NCBI GenBank assembly: GCA_012517315.1 | Contig: JAAYVE010000019.1 | Span: forward strand, 146,855-210,854 | Direction of reading: 5' to 3' | DNA from: Deltaproteobacteria bacterium | GTDB taxonomy: Bacteria; Desulfobacterota; Syntrophobacteria; Syntrophobacterales; Syntrophobacteraceae | DNA length: 64,000 nt | Shown here: positions 26,758 to 36,269 of the stretch, in pieces | Layout of the letters: the number at the start of each line of letters is the position of its first letter | Position numbering within the stretch: position 1 is the first letter of the stretch | Translations under genes and position numbers: made by a program | The notes under the pieces: generated by a model | Told to the model about the DNA's origin: nothing | Database searches by the model: none | The model's input: the letters and a program-made list of their open reading frames with translations, nothing else

Positions 26758-27222
26758 ATGGGCAACCGGTTTGGAGTTTCTATTTTCCTCTTTCTTGTAA
26801 CGCTCGTCTCCTGGGGACATTTCGATTCCCTCACCGCACAGGACGACCAGCGGGAAATCAGCCCGCCCGCGGGCATCCAGTCCGGCTTGATATCTCAGAG
26901 ACCATCCTTGATCCAGGCAGATACGTGTGAGAAGGTCGAGAACCTCAAGCCCGTTCGCCAGGGCCTCGTTTTTTCCGTCTCGGCCGGCCAGGTTTGTTGT
27001 TTCACGTCTTTCGACCCCGTTCCCCAGGCATCGGTTGTGTACCACCGTTGGTATCACAGGGACCAACTGAGCACGCAGATCCGGCTGAGGCTCTACCCTC
27101 CCAAGTGGAGCACGTACAGCGTGATTCAACTGCGGGAGACGGACAAAGGGCCCTGGCGCATCGAGATTATGGATGCAAACGGTTACACATACAAGGTTCT
27201 GCGTTTCAGCATAACCGACTGA
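26758..27222 (+). CDS. Exported DUF2914 protein
   Basis: 154 aa starting at ATG 26758 with GGAGG 8 nt upstream. The N-terminal signal peptide (RFGVSIFLFLVTLVSWGHF, cleavage near SLTAQ) predicts export. The rest matches DUF2914: CCFTSFDPV, VVYHRWYHRDQL, and a KGPWRIEIMDANGYTY beta-rich end. DUF2914 is often tied to envelope functions, but its activity is unknown. The gene ends 31 bp before the diadenylate cyclase start and is probably cotranscribed with it. Confidence 0.8.
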   Translation: MGNRFGVSIFLFLVTLVSWGHFDSLTAQDDQREISPPAGIQSGLISQRPSLIQADTCEKVENLKPVRQGLVFSVSAGQVCCFTSFDPVPQASVVYHRWYHRDQLSTQIRLRLYPPKWSTYSVIQLRETDKGPWRIEIMDANGYTYKVLRFSITD

Positions 27223-27253
27223 TTTGAACCTTCTGCCTGAATGGCGATTCACC

Positions 27254-28705
27254 ATGACTCGAATCTTCCAATTCCTTTCCACAGTGCGCTGGCAAGACCT
27301 GGTGGACATCCTCATCAACAGCTACATCCTATTTCGCGTGTATGTTCTTTTCCAGGGTACCAATGCATTCCGCGTCCTGGCGGGGGTCACATCCCTGTGG
27401 ATCCTGCAGGAGGTGGCAGCCTCCATTGGCTTGATCCTCACCAGTTGGGCCGTTCGTGGCATCACGGCCGCAGCAGCCATCATCATCATCGTGGTCTTCC
27501 GGAACGAAATCCGTGCCGCCCTCCAATTGGGTAATCTCAAGAGTTTTCTCTGGGGCTTTCCGCACCGGGACATGCCCTCCCCAGTGGAAATGATCGCCGA
27601 CGCAGCTTTCCGAATGGCGAAAAAGCGCATGGGTGCCCTTATGGTCATCCCCGGAAAAGAGGACCTGACCGAGGTCATCCACGGTGGGATCGCATGGAAC
27701 GGGAGCGTTTCCCCCGAGATGATCCTCAGCATCTTTTGGCCCAAGAACCCTGTCCACGACGGGGCCATTATCATTAGAGGCGACAAGGTGGTGGAGGTGG
27801 GGGCACTGCTGCCCCTCTCCCAGAGAAGTGATCTGCCAAGCTTCTACGGCACGCGACACCGTGCGGCTGCTGGCCTCGCCGAGCGCACAGACGCCTTGGT
27901 AATCACCGTGTCAGAAGAACGCGGTCGGGTAACGGTGGCCAAGAACAGTTGGATGAAAGCCATCTCCACCCCGGAGGATTTGTCTGGAATCCTCAGGAGG
28001 CATCTCAATCTTCAGGAGGGGCGGACGATAAAGCAAGAGCAGAGGGAAAGGCTCAAGCTCGCCTTTGCAGCGGGCATTTCCCTTTTCATCATGACGGGAA
28101 TCTGGTTTGGTTTCACACGAAGCCATGACACCATTATTGCTCTCAACGTTCCCATCGAATACGTCAACAGGCCGGCAAATCTTGAAATACTCGATACCTC
28201 CGTCGACGAGGCAAGGCTGCAACTCTACGGGTCAAGTGCCCTCATCAAATCCCTCAAGCCAGGGCAGGTACAGGTGCGCTTGGATCTCGGCAAAGCCACC
28301 GAGGGCAGTAACATTTTCACCATATCCCAGGAGAACGTCATCCTCCCCCCCGGCGTTTTTCTGAACAAGGTTCAGCCGACCCGAATCGACGTGACACTGG
28401 ACGTCCCCATCGTGGCGGAACTCCCTGTTCAGGTGGACTGGGTCGGCCGGCTGCCTGAAAATCTCTCGCTGGTGCAAGTCTCGGTTACTCCTGAGACGGT
28501 GAGGGTCACAGGGGGAAGTCAGACTATCAGGAGCGTGAACACGATATACACGACTCCCCTGAGACTGGACAACATCACGCGATCCGGGTCCATCACCGCA
28601 TCCCTGGCCATTGTCCCCCCTTCCCTCAAGCTGCTTACCGGGACCTCGGACAAGGTGACCGTGAGTTATGTGTTGAAGGAGCGCTCTACAGATGAGCGTG
28701 GATAG
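27254..28705 (+). CDS. cdaA: Diadenylate cyclase CdaA fused to YbbR (CdaR-like) domains
   Basis: 483 aa. Three N-terminal transmembrane helices (about 10-85) precede a DAC domain with the catalytic NPVHDGAIII and GTRHRAAAGLAERTDALV motifs, which makes c-di-AMP from two ATP. A fourth membrane segment (AAGISLFIMTGIWFGF, about residue 275) is followed by two or more YbbR repeats, which normally occur as the separate regulator CdaR. The fusion places the regulatory domain in the periplasm. ATG 27254 is preferred over the TTG at 27224. No glmM follows, unlike the Firmicutes cdaA-cdaR-glmM operon. Confidence 0.9.
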   Translation: MTRIFQFLSTVRWQDLVDILINSYILFRVYVLFQGTNAFRVLAGVTSLWILQEVAASIGLILTSWAVRGITAAAAIIIIVVFRNEIRAALQLGNLKSFLWGFPHRDMPSPVEMIADAAFRMAKKRMGALMVIPGKEDLTEVIHGGIAWNGSVSPEMILSIFWPKNPVHDGAIIIRGDKVVEVGALLPLSQRSDLPSFYGTRHRAAAGLAERTDALVITVSEERGRVTVAKNSWMKAISTPEDLSGILRRHLNLQEGRTIKQEQRERLKLAFAAGISLFIMTGIWFGFTRSHDTIIALNVPIEYVNRPANLEILDTSVDEARLQLYGSSALIKSLKPGQVQVRLDLGKATEGSNIFTISQENVILPPGVFLNKVQPTRIDVTLDVPIVAELPVQVDWVGRLPENLSLVQVSVTPETVRVTGGSQTIRSVNTIYTTPLRLDNITRSGSITASLAIVPPSLKLLTGTSDKVTVSYVLKERSTDERG

Positions 28706-28995
28706 TTGCGATAATCCTGCCCGTAAGGGAAGGCATCCCGTCGGCGTTCAGTCGCAGGAGGTCCCATCATGACTCGCGCAGGGGGCTGGGCGCACTCCCG
28801 GCGAGGCACGATATACGCCGGGAATGGCAAGGTTCAATTCTTCCCCGCATATGGCTCAAGGCGTGAGAGTTCGAGGTATGGAAAGCGTCATGGCCTGGGA
28901 AATGCCGAGGGGAGCATTGGCTGCCGGGAGAGGCCGGGCTCCAACGCCCAACAGGGCCGAGGAACAGGACTCAGCAATGGCGAAAGATCCAAGTA
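28706..28995. other. Convergent intergenic region without a clear gene
   Basis: A hairpin CCCGGCG/CGCCGGG at 28797-28822 lies here without a T tract. An ORF starting at 28769 has a good AGGAGG site but overlaps the next gene antisense and has a non-protein-like composition. Confidence 0.5.
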
Positions 28996-30345
28996 TCAAA
29001 CCTCCTCCACCTCAACCCCGTTCTTCAGAGAACAAATGATCCGATTGGCGCGTTCTTCCACTTCCGGAATCATCTCCACGAGGGCCTTGAGGGATGTGAG
29101 AATCTTCTTGGTTTGGTACTTGTGGGGAATCTCCAACTGGGGGTGGTCCAGGAAGTCCAGGATTTCATTCAGGATCTCGGCTTTCTCCACGTTGAAATCC
29201 GTGTAGGCAAGCCTTGGCCACTTCTCCTTGAGTTCCTCGGGCAGTTGCCCCATCTTCCGGGCCAGGTTTTCGTCCATGCCAATCCAGATGGCGCGCTCCA
29301 GGCTGGAAAGCAGCCGCTCAATCTCCCCTCCGCGCTCGTTCCACACCGTGACCTCGGAAAGCAGCCGGCGCCATTTTGGGACAATCCTGTTCCCGATCCA
29401 TTTCTCGCCTGCCTGGGGGAGCAGAGAAAGGTTGGAAAAATCCTTTTGGGCCAGGAGCAGATCCTTGCACAAATGCAGGTGTTTTCCGGAGCCGTTGAGC
29501 TTCGGTAGTCCCTCTATGAGGATCTGGCTCAGGCGGTCGAGGATCTCCTTTTTGCTCTCCAAGCCGGGAAAAGCTTTCCTCAACTCGAGTTCCCACTGCT
29601 CCCTCAAATAGCCCAGTTCTGTATTCACCGCAGAAAAGATGAAACCGAGCTTGATGAGGGTATTCCTCAACTCGTGAGCCAGCACGTTACAGCTCTGGAG
29701 GCGCTGTTTGTCTAGCGTCTTCTGGGCCTCGGACAATGTCTCGCGGATGTGGTGCGAAAGGAGCTGCGTCCCAAGGGTGCGGGAGAGCTTCTTAATGATT
29801 TTGGTGGATGGATCTCCTCGCCGGATTCGGTTGGACTTGAAATGGATCTTGATGACGGCCACCACGACGTAATCCAGATCCACCCATATGGGTTGTCCCT
29901 CGTAGGTGAGGGGATAGTCGAGATCCCCGAATTTTCCACCGTAAAGATCTGTTTTTTTTACGAGAACCGGCTCCATATGGTGATAGTCTTCCGCCTCACC
30001 ACTCAACTGCTTTCGCACGCTGCGCAGGTCCTCATAAGGATTGTCCGCCGTCCAGCTTTTCTGTTTCTCGACGCACCAAGCCATGGCCTCCTTTACGTGG
30101 CCGGGCATGTCGCGGTATTGTTCCCACGTCTTTCCTGGATAGTTGTAATCAGACACTTCGGGTAAGCCCCATTGGATGGCTTCTTCCCCTTCCTGCCTGA
30201 CGCCCGAGGTGATGCGCACCACCTGCAGCTTGGGCATAGGGCCAACCCGGTAGATGGTCCCTTTCGTGGAATCGCTGAGGCAATACAGAATGGTCTCGAT
30301 CATATCCTTGCACGTTCTCGCAAGGATATCATTGTCAATGATCAT
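28996..30345 (-). CDS. Protein with a histidine-kinase-like H-box but no ATPase domain
   Basis: 449 aa, ATG 30345 with AAGGGA 8 nt upstream. The N-terminal about 200 residues carry no membrane segment. Residues 217-245 read like a HisKA dimerisation helix with the phospho-acceptor NVLAHELRN (His224) followed by a TLIKLGFIFSAV helix. The remaining about 200 residues are helical and charged and lack N, G1 and G2 boxes of HATPase_c. It may therefore be a histidine phosphotransfer or pseudo-kinase protein. I do not recognise a named family. Confidence 0.7.
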   Translation of the reverse strand: MIIDNDILARTCKDMIETILYCLSDSTKGTIYRVGPMPKLQVVRITSGVRQEGEEAIQWGLPEVSDYNYPGKTWEQYRDMPGHVKEAMAWCVEKQKSWTADNPYEDLRSVRKQLSGEAEDYHHMEPVLVKKTDLYGGKFGDLDYPLTYEGQPIWVDLDYVVVAVIKIHFKSNRIRRGDPSTKIIKKLSRTLGTQLLSHHIRETLSEAQKTLDKQRLQSCNVLAHELRNTLIKLGFIFSAVNTELGYLREQWELELRKAFPGLESKKEILDRLSQILIEGLPKLNGSGKHLHLCKDLLLAQKDFSNLSLLPQAGEKWIGNRIVPKWRRLLSEVTVWNERGGEIERLLSSLERAIWIGMDENLARKMGQLPEELKEKWPRLAYTDFNVEKAEILNEILDFLDHPQLEIPHKYQTKKILTSLKALVEMIPEVEERANRIICSLKNGVEVEEV

Positions 30346-30398
30346 TATTTCAGTCCCTTGAGCGCCAATCCCTGCTCCCGAATCCCCATCAACGAATT

Positions 30399-30427
30399 TT
30401 TCTATATCGATTTCTCAATCGGGTCAA
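30399..30427 (-). promoter_or_regulatory. Likely promoter of the H-box protein gene
   Basis: TTGACC (30422-30427) and TAGAAA (30399-30404) are 17 nt apart on the minus strand, about 55 bp before the start codon. Confidence 0.55.
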
Positions 30428-30560
30428 CTCGCATTTCCGATGAGCGAAAAGCACTTTGATTATAACTTGTTCTGTCCGCCATCCAAGCGTCGAGAGCTGT
30501 CTTTCGAGGAAGCCCGCCACCCGGATGGCGGCCGGCAGCTTTGAGGGATCGGAGGATTTC

Positions 30561-32063
30561 CTACGCCCGGCCGTAGAGGCTGGTCATCTGTGCGATGATC
30601 CGTCCAAGCTCGGGGGTCAGTGAGGCTTCTGGAAGTCTCCACCCCCAGTTTCCTCTGGAGGCCGAAGGAAGGTTCATACGGGCAGTCTCGTCCAATCCGA
30701 GAAAGTCCTGCATGGGGATGATGCAGGTTGATGCTACGGACATCATCGCCACTCTCACAAGGTGCCAGTGGATCTCGTTCTCCTCGATGGTCCTGCCAAA
30801 ATAGTCGAAGACCCTGCCCCTGTCGGCTTCGCTCAACTCGCGTCTGAACCAGCCTCGAGTCGTGTTGTTGTCGTGAGTTCCCGTGTAGACGACGCAATCC
30901 CTCGCATGGTTGTGAGGCGCATAAGGGTTCGTGCGGACATCGCCGTAGAACGCGAACTGCAGCACTTTCATGCCTGGAAAGCGGAACAGGCGCATGATTT
31001 CACGAACGTCCGGCGTGATGACTCCCAAGTCTTCGGCGATGAGAGGCAAGAGGGAAAAGTGGCGTAGGAGCGTATTGAAGAAGTCCTCGGAAGGAACCGG
31101 AACCCACTGGCCATTGACGGCGGTTTCCTCGTCAGCGGGGACTTCCCAGTAACTGGAAAAGCCCCTGAAATGATCGAGGCGCACCATGTCAAGAGTCCTC
31201 AGACACTGTTCAAGCCGCTGAATCCACCATGTATAGCGCGACTCCCTCAGAGCCCGCCAATCATAGACAGGGTTTCCCCATCTTTGGCCTGTAGGGCTGA
31301 AATAGTCTGGAGGAACTCCCGCAACGAAGATCGGCTTTTTTTCCCCGTCCAGCTTGAAAATCCTCGAATTTGCCCAGACATCTGAGCTGTCAAGGCTCAC
31401 GTAAATGGGCATGTCACCGACAATCTGGATGTGCCTGGCGTTGCAGTAACCTTTCAGCGCCTGCCATTGCCTCGAAAAAAGATACTGGAGGAACACTTCC
31501 TGGCCGATGGAGTCTTTCAGTTCTTCCCTAGCCCACGCCAAGGCGTGTTCCTCCCGGTCCCTGATTTCCGGAGGCCATTCGATCCAGGGGACGTGTGCAA
31601 AACGCTCTTTCAAAGCCAGGAACAGGGCATGGTCTTCCACCCAGTTGCGGTTCGCTTCGCGAAAGGCTTGGAATTGCGCCTTCAAAGGGTGGCTTGACTC
31701 CCAAAATCTCATCGCAGCTCTTTTCAGAAGACGCATTTTGTGGAAAGTGACGGCCTCGAAGTCCACAGCCTCCAGGTGGAATTGGGGCATTTCCTCCAGG
31801 TCGAACCGTGTGAGGAATCCTTCTTTCGCCAATTGCTCGAGGCTGATGAGGAGCGGGTTACCGCCCAAGGCGGAGAAACTGGAATAAGGGGAGTTGCCAT
31901 ATGCTGTGGACGTCGGATTCAAGGGGAGGATCTGCCAGATCCCTTGTCTGGCATCTGCGAGAAAATCCGCAAAACGATAAGCCCAGGGACCGAGGTCCCC
32001 GATCCCGTGGGGGGAGGGGAGTGAAGTGACGTGAAGGAGTATCCCGCTTCTGCGCACAACCAT
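30561..32063 (-). CDS. malQ: 4-alpha-glucanotransferase (amylomaltase, GH77)
   Basis: 500 aa. GH77 motifs: GILLHVTSLPSPHGIGDLG at the N-terminus, nucleophile Asp in MVRLDHFRGF, acid/base Glu in IAEDLGVI, and GTHDNNTTRGWF. The enzyme disproportionates maltodextrins. It follows glgB by 57 bp on the same strand, so branching and glucan transfer are probably coexpressed for glycogen turnover. Confidence 0.95.
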   Translation of the reverse strand: MVVRRSGILLHVTSLPSPHGIGDLGPWAYRFADFLADARQGIWQILPLNPTSTAYGNSPYSSFSALGGNPLLISLEQLAKEGFLTRFDLEEMPQFHLEAVDFEAVTFHKMRLLKRAAMRFWESSHPLKAQFQAFREANRNWVEDHALFLALKERFAHVPWIEWPPEIRDREEHALAWAREELKDSIGQEVFLQYLFSRQWQALKGYCNARHIQIVGDMPIYVSLDSSDVWANSRIFKLDGEKKPIFVAGVPPDYFSPTGQRWGNPVYDWRALRESRYTWWIQRLEQCLRTLDMVRLDHFRGFSSYWEVPADEETAVNGQWVPVPSEDFFNTLLRHFSLLPLIAEDLGVITPDVREIMRLFRFPGMKVLQFAFYGDVRTNPYAPHNHARDCVVYTGTHDNNTTRGWFRRELSEADRGRVFDYFGRTIEENEIHWHLVRVAMMSVASTCIIPMQDFLGLDETARMNLPSASRGNWGWRLPEASLTPELGRIIAQMTSLYGRA

Positions 32064-32120
32064 GGATCTTCCCTTCTAAGGAGGCCAAGTTCACGAAACA
32101 GCCCTGCCGGAACCGAAGAA

Positions 32121-34046
32121 TTACACTCCGTCGCTTTTCAGGAAAAGAATGCCCAGCGGGGGAAGAACGAGTGAAAGGGAGTACCGCCGTCCGTGGGATG
32201 GAACTGGTGCGGCTTCCCGTCCCCCAAGGTTCCCCTGCCCACTCCCCCCATAGATTTCAGCATCACTGTTGAGCACCTCCCTCCAGTATCCGCCGCGTGG
32301 AACCCCAATGGTGTAATTCTCTCGCAAAACGGGGGTAAAATTGGCCACGATGACAAAGATGTTCCCTGTTCTTCTGCCTTTCCGGACGAAACTGATCACA
32401 CTGGAATCGGCGTCGTGAAAATCGATCCATTCGAAGCCCTCGTTGCTGAAATCCAGCTCATGGAGTGGCGGTTCGTCCCTGTAGAGGCGGTTGAGGTTCC
32501 GGACCCAGTTGTGGAGACCTTGATGCATGGGGAATTCGAGGAGGTGCCAGTCGAGGCTCTTTTCATGGTACCACTCGTCCCACTGGCCGAATTCCCCTCC
32601 CATGAAGAGCAGTTTCTTGCCCGGGTGGCCGAACATGTACCCAAAAAGGAGCCGGAGGTTGGCAAACTTCTGCCAGTCGTCTCCCGGCATTTTGCGGATG
32701 AGGGACCCTTTTCCGTAAACCACCTCGTCATGGGAAAGGGGCAGCACAAAGTTCTCGTAAAACGCGTACCAGATGCTGAAGGTGAGCTGACCCTGGTGGA
32801 ATTTGCGATAGACCGGATCGTGGCTGAAGTAATCGAGTGAATCGTGCATCCATCCCATGTTCCATTTCATACCGAACCCCAGGCCACCAAGGTAGACGGG
32901 TCTGGAAACCATGGGCCAGGCCGTGGACTCTTCGGCAATGGTCTGCACATCGGGGTGCCGCTGGTAAACGGCTTCGTTCAAACGCCGGAGGAAATAAATG
33001 GCGTCGAGATTCTCCTTCCCCCCGTACTCGTTGGGAATCCAATCCCCCTCCTCCCGGGCATAGTCGAGGTAAAGCATGGAAGCCACTGCATCCACCCTCA
33101 GGCCGTCCACGTGATACCGGTCCAGCCAGTACATGGCACTGCTGATCAGAAAAGATCGCACTTCATAGCGACCGTGATTGAAGATGTGACTTTTCCACTC
33201 CGGATGGAATCCCTTTCTCGGATCCGCATGCTCGAATAGGTTGGTCCCGTCGAAATAGACGAGCCCATGCTCGTCGCTGGAAAAATGGGAAGGCACCCAG
33301 TCCAGGATGATCCCAATGCCTGACTGGTGCAGGCGGTCGATGAGCAGCATAAAATCCTGAGGGGTCCCGTAGCGAGAAGTGGGGGCGAAATAACCGACCG
33401 TCTGGTAACCCCAGGAACCATAGAAGGGGTGCTCCATGACCGGCAGGAACTCCACGTGGGTGAACCCAAGGTCCCTGACATAATCCGGCAAGACATCGGC
33501 CATTTCCCGATACGAGAGGAACCGGCCCTCGTCCCCGGGGATGCGGCGCCAGGAACCCAGATGCACCTCGTATATGGAATACGGCCCTTCAAGGCTGTTG
33601 CGGACTTTCCTGTGAAGCATCCACTCCTCATCACCCCACTCGTATTCAAGCCCCCATACAATGGAGGCACTTTTGGGCGGGGTTTCCGCGTGCACTGCGA
33701 AAGGGTCCGCCTTGTCCACCCGGTACCCGCGGTGCCGGGAAAAAATATGGTACTTGTAAATGGAACCGCGACCTAGGCCGGGGATGAACCCCTCGAAGAT
33801 CCCCGACCCGTCGTCCCTGACCTTAAGGAAGTGACTCTCTCTATGCCAACCGTTGAAGTCACCGGTGACGGACACCCGTTCCGCATTCGGAGCCCAAACG
33901 GAGAAATGCGTTCCCTCCACCCCTGAAACGGTCATCACCTTGGATCCCATTTTTTCGTGGAGCCCGAAATGATTCCCTTCCTTGAACAGGTAGACATCAT
34001 GATCTGTGATGGGGCTCACCCCGTGGATGACTTTTTCGCTGATCAT
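32121..34046 (-). CDS. glgB: 1,4-alpha-glucan branching enzyme (GH13)
   Basis: 641 aa from ATG 34046 (AGGGGAG 4 nt upstream); a TTG 21 nt earlier is less likely. An N-terminal CBM48 ([20 protein letters not shown]) is followed by the GH13 barrel: DWVPSHF, nucleophile Asp in [13 protein letters not shown], acid Glu in IAEESTAWP, and [15 protein letters not shown]. It introduces alpha-1,6 branches into glycogen. First gene of a glgB-malQ operon. Confidence 0.96.
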   Translation of the reverse strand: MISEKVIHGVSPITDHDVYLFKEGNHFGLHEKMGSKVMTVSGVEGTHFSVWAPNAERVSVTGDFNGWHRESHFLKVRDDGSGIFEGFIPGLGRGSIYKYHIFSRHRGYRVDKADPFAVHAETPPKSASIVWGLEYEWGDEEWMLHRKVRNSLEGPYSIYEVHLGSWRRIPGDEGRFLSYREMADVLPDYVRDLGFTHVEFLPVMEHPFYGSWGYQTVGYFAPTSRYGTPQDFMLLIDRLHQSGIGIILDWVPSHFSSDEHGLVYFDGTNLFEHADPRKGFHPEWKSHIFNHGRYEVRSFLISSAMYWLDRYHVDGLRVDAVASMLYLDYAREEGDWIPNEYGGKENLDAIYFLRRLNEAVYQRHPDVQTIAEESTAWPMVSRPVYLGGLGFGMKWNMGWMHDSLDYFSHDPVYRKFHQGQLTFSIWYAFYENFVLPLSHDEVVYGKGSLIRKMPGDDWQKFANLRLLFGYMFGHPGKKLLFMGGEFGQWDEWYHEKSLDWHLLEFPMHQGLHNWVRNLNRLYRDEPPLHELDFSNEGFEWIDFHDADSSVISFVRKGRRTGNIFVIVANFTPVLRENYTIGVPRGGYWREVLNSDAEIYGGSGQGNLGGREAAPVPSHGRRYSLSLVLPPLGILFLKSDGV

Positions 34047-34080
34047 CAAACTCCCCTCTGCTCGCAATGCTCTTGAGAAG

Positions 34081-34110
34081 TTGACAAGAATCGGTCGACG
34101 TGGTTATGCA
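34081..34110 (+). promoter_or_regulatory. Possible promoter for the MFS permease
   Basis: TTGACA and TATGCA are spaced by 18 nt in the divergent region between glgB and the permease. Confidence 0.4.
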
Positions 34111-34222
34111 GTCGCGTGTCTGAAAGGCTACAAACTTGAATGGTATGTTCTTTTAAACCTTGTATGGAAGGGTGTCAATTTCCATTCCTTCCGGAAGGGA
34201 CACACCGGAAAGACCCCGCCGT

Positions 34223-35533
34223 ATGCAAAGCAAGACGGAACTCCGTTCGATCATGGCGTGGGCCTTTTATGACTGGGCCAACTCCGCTTTCGCAACCACA
34301 GTCATGGCCGGCTTTTTCCCTCTTTTTTTCAAAGAGTACTGGGGGACGGGTACCGACGTCACGTTGACCACCTTCAAACTGGGTGCCGCAAATTCAATCG
34401 CGGGCATCGCCATTGCGTTCTGCGCCCCCTTTCTCGGCGCCATGGCGGACATAGGAGGCTATCGGAAGCCCTTTCTTCTCGCCTTCGCCCTCCTGGGGAT
34501 CGTGTCTACGGGCTCCCTCTACGTCGTGACCAAAGGAGACTGGCAATCGGCCGCATTTCTTTATGTGCTCGGCGTCATCGGATTTTCAGGCGGCAACGTT
34601 TTTTATGATTCCCTCCTGGTGAACGTGGCCCCTGAGGAAAAATGGGACACTGTATCGGCCCTTGGTTACGCCATGGGATATCTCGGCGGCGGCCTACTCT
34701 TCTCTCTCAACGTGCTCATGACCCTCTACCCCAGCCTCTTCGGCCTCTCCGGCGCAAGCCATGCCGTGAGGATCTCCTTTCTTTCCGTGGCCCTCTGGTG
34801 GGCCTTGTTTTCCCTTCCCCTCATGTTCTTCGTTCGAGGAAAACTCAACGCTTCCGGGGTTACGGGAAAGAAAGTGATGCGCGAAGGCGTGCTGCAGGTG
34901 TTGAACACGTTCAGCCAAGTGAGGAGGCTCCGAATTGTTTTCCTTTTCCTTCTCGCGTACTGGCTCTACATCGACGGGGTAGACACCATCATCCGCATGG
35001 CTGTTGACTACGGCATTTCATTGGGCCTCGAATCACGGAGCCTCATCCTCGCCCTGCTCCTCACCCAGTTCGTGGGATTTCCAGCGGCCATCCTCTTCGG
35101 AAGGCTGGGTGCAAGGATGGGCGCGAGAAAAGGAATCTTCATCGCTCTCGGGGTTTACCTCAGTGTGACCCTTTGGGGTTATTTCCTGGACTCGGAGGCG
35201 GAGTTCTTCGTCCTCGCGGGCATCATTGGTTTGGTCCAAGGTGGTGTCCAGTCCCTCAGCCGGTCCCTCTACGCCCGCATCATCCCACCACGGCTTTCAG
35301 CGGAATTCTTCGGGTTCTATAACCTTCTGGGAAAATTCGCCGCAGTGCTCGGCCCAATGGTTATGGGGTTCGTGAGTTGGAAAACGGGCAATCCCAGGTT
35401 CTCCATCCTCGCCATCGCCGGGTTCTTCATCCTGGGTGCCAGCGTGCTCTTGATGGTGGACGAGGAGGAAGGCAGGCGGACTGCGCTGGCGCTGGAAAAT
35501 GAACGTGACCCCTCACCGCTTGCATTGGGATGA
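34223..35533 (+). CDS. MFS transporter, UMF1/Atg22-like family
   Basis: 436 aa with about 12 hydrophobic segments. The N-terminus MAWAFYDWANSAFATTV and the KEYWG-type loop are hallmarks of the UMF1 (vacuole effluxer Atg22-like) family. Relatives may export amino acids; the substrate is unknown. ATG 34223 is used; the frame is open further upstream but with no family similarity. Confidence 0.88.
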   Translation: MQSKTELRSIMAWAFYDWANSAFATTVMAGFFPLFFKEYWGTGTDVTLTTFKLGAANSIAGIAIAFCAPFLGAMADIGGYRKPFLLAFALLGIVSTGSLYVVTKGDWQSAAFLYVLGVIGFSGGNVFYDSLLVNVAPEEKWDTVSALGYAMGYLGGGLLFSLNVLMTLYPSLFGLSGASHAVRISFLSVALWWALFSLPLMFFVRGKLNASGVTGKKVMREGVLQVLNTFSQVRRLRIVFLFLLAYWLYIDGVDTIIRMAVDYGISLGLESRSLILALLLTQFVGFPAAILFGRLGARMGARKGIFIALGVYLSVTLWGYFLDSEAEFFVLAGIIGLVQGGVQSLSRSLYARIIPPRLSAEFFGFYNLLGKFAAVLGPMVMGFVSWKTGNPRFSILAIAGFFILGASVLLMVDEEEGRRTALALENERDPSPLALG

Positions 35534-36269
35534 AAGGGGAAACCCTTTAAAAAAACTCCCCCTTCTCCTTAAAGTTGATCTATAATGGCTTCCAGCGACG
35601 TTGAGGTCATTCCGTCGATGTGGAATTCCGCCGGTTTCGCCGAAAAACAGGCGGGGCCGAGGGAGAGGAGCAGTTTGAGATTTATTTCTGATCATGTTAC
35701 TATGATTTTGTCCATGGCGAGACGCAGGCATGCGGCTGTTTCGCATGGCAAAGAATCGAACCGTGTTGGCCCTGATTCTCACACGGACCGTTTCACCAGG
35801 GGTTGATGCCGGGGACTAGCCATCCCCGGAAATTCAAACCCCGACTCCAATTCCACAATCACTCAGTTCGCATTCTGCCTAAAGCACACACCAAGGGCCC
35901 AACGCTTCCGTCAAGCCAGCAAGACTCCATTGCCCGCAGAGGGACTCTTCTCGGGTCCGCCCATGAGGGGACGATCGTGTTTCTCGGGGGGAAAATGGTT
36001 TTGCGTCGACATGTGAGATGCCGGAGAAATCATGGAATCCATTCGTATCACTTTCTGACTTAGGAGGTGCAAAGTGTCATGAAAATCTGAAGATGCTGAG
36101 ACTGGGGCAGAGCGCGGCCCGGGGCGGCGTTGGACACCCAGGTTCCTGTATCATCCGGGCGGGTGACGCGAGCCATCCAGCAGCGAACGGTTGGGAGAGC
36201 CTCCTGAGTCTCCATGGCGGTCCATGACCAGGAGTGCACAGGCGATTTGCAGAGCACAACACTTAGGAT
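35534..36269. other. Long intergenic region before hdrA, no gene seen
   Basis: 736 bp. It holds a TATAAT at 35580-35585 without a good -35, and a better promoter at 35675-35703. No tRNA, known riboswitch or coding-quality ORF is apparent. The hdrA leader would be about 560 nt if the promoter at 35675 is used. Confidence 0.6.
35675..35703 (+). promoter_or_regulatory. Candidate promoter for the hdrA-mvhD-metVF operon
   Basis: TTGAGA (35675-35680) and TACTAT (35698-35703) are spaced by 17 nt in an AT-rich patch, unlike the surrounding GC-rich DNA. Confidence 0.45.

Noticed and set aside
28769..29206. Plus-strand ORF with a strong AGGAGG ribosome site after cdaA
   Set aside because: It overlaps the minus-strand H-box gene for 210 bp and its residues are Ser/Arg/Gly-rich without family likeness.
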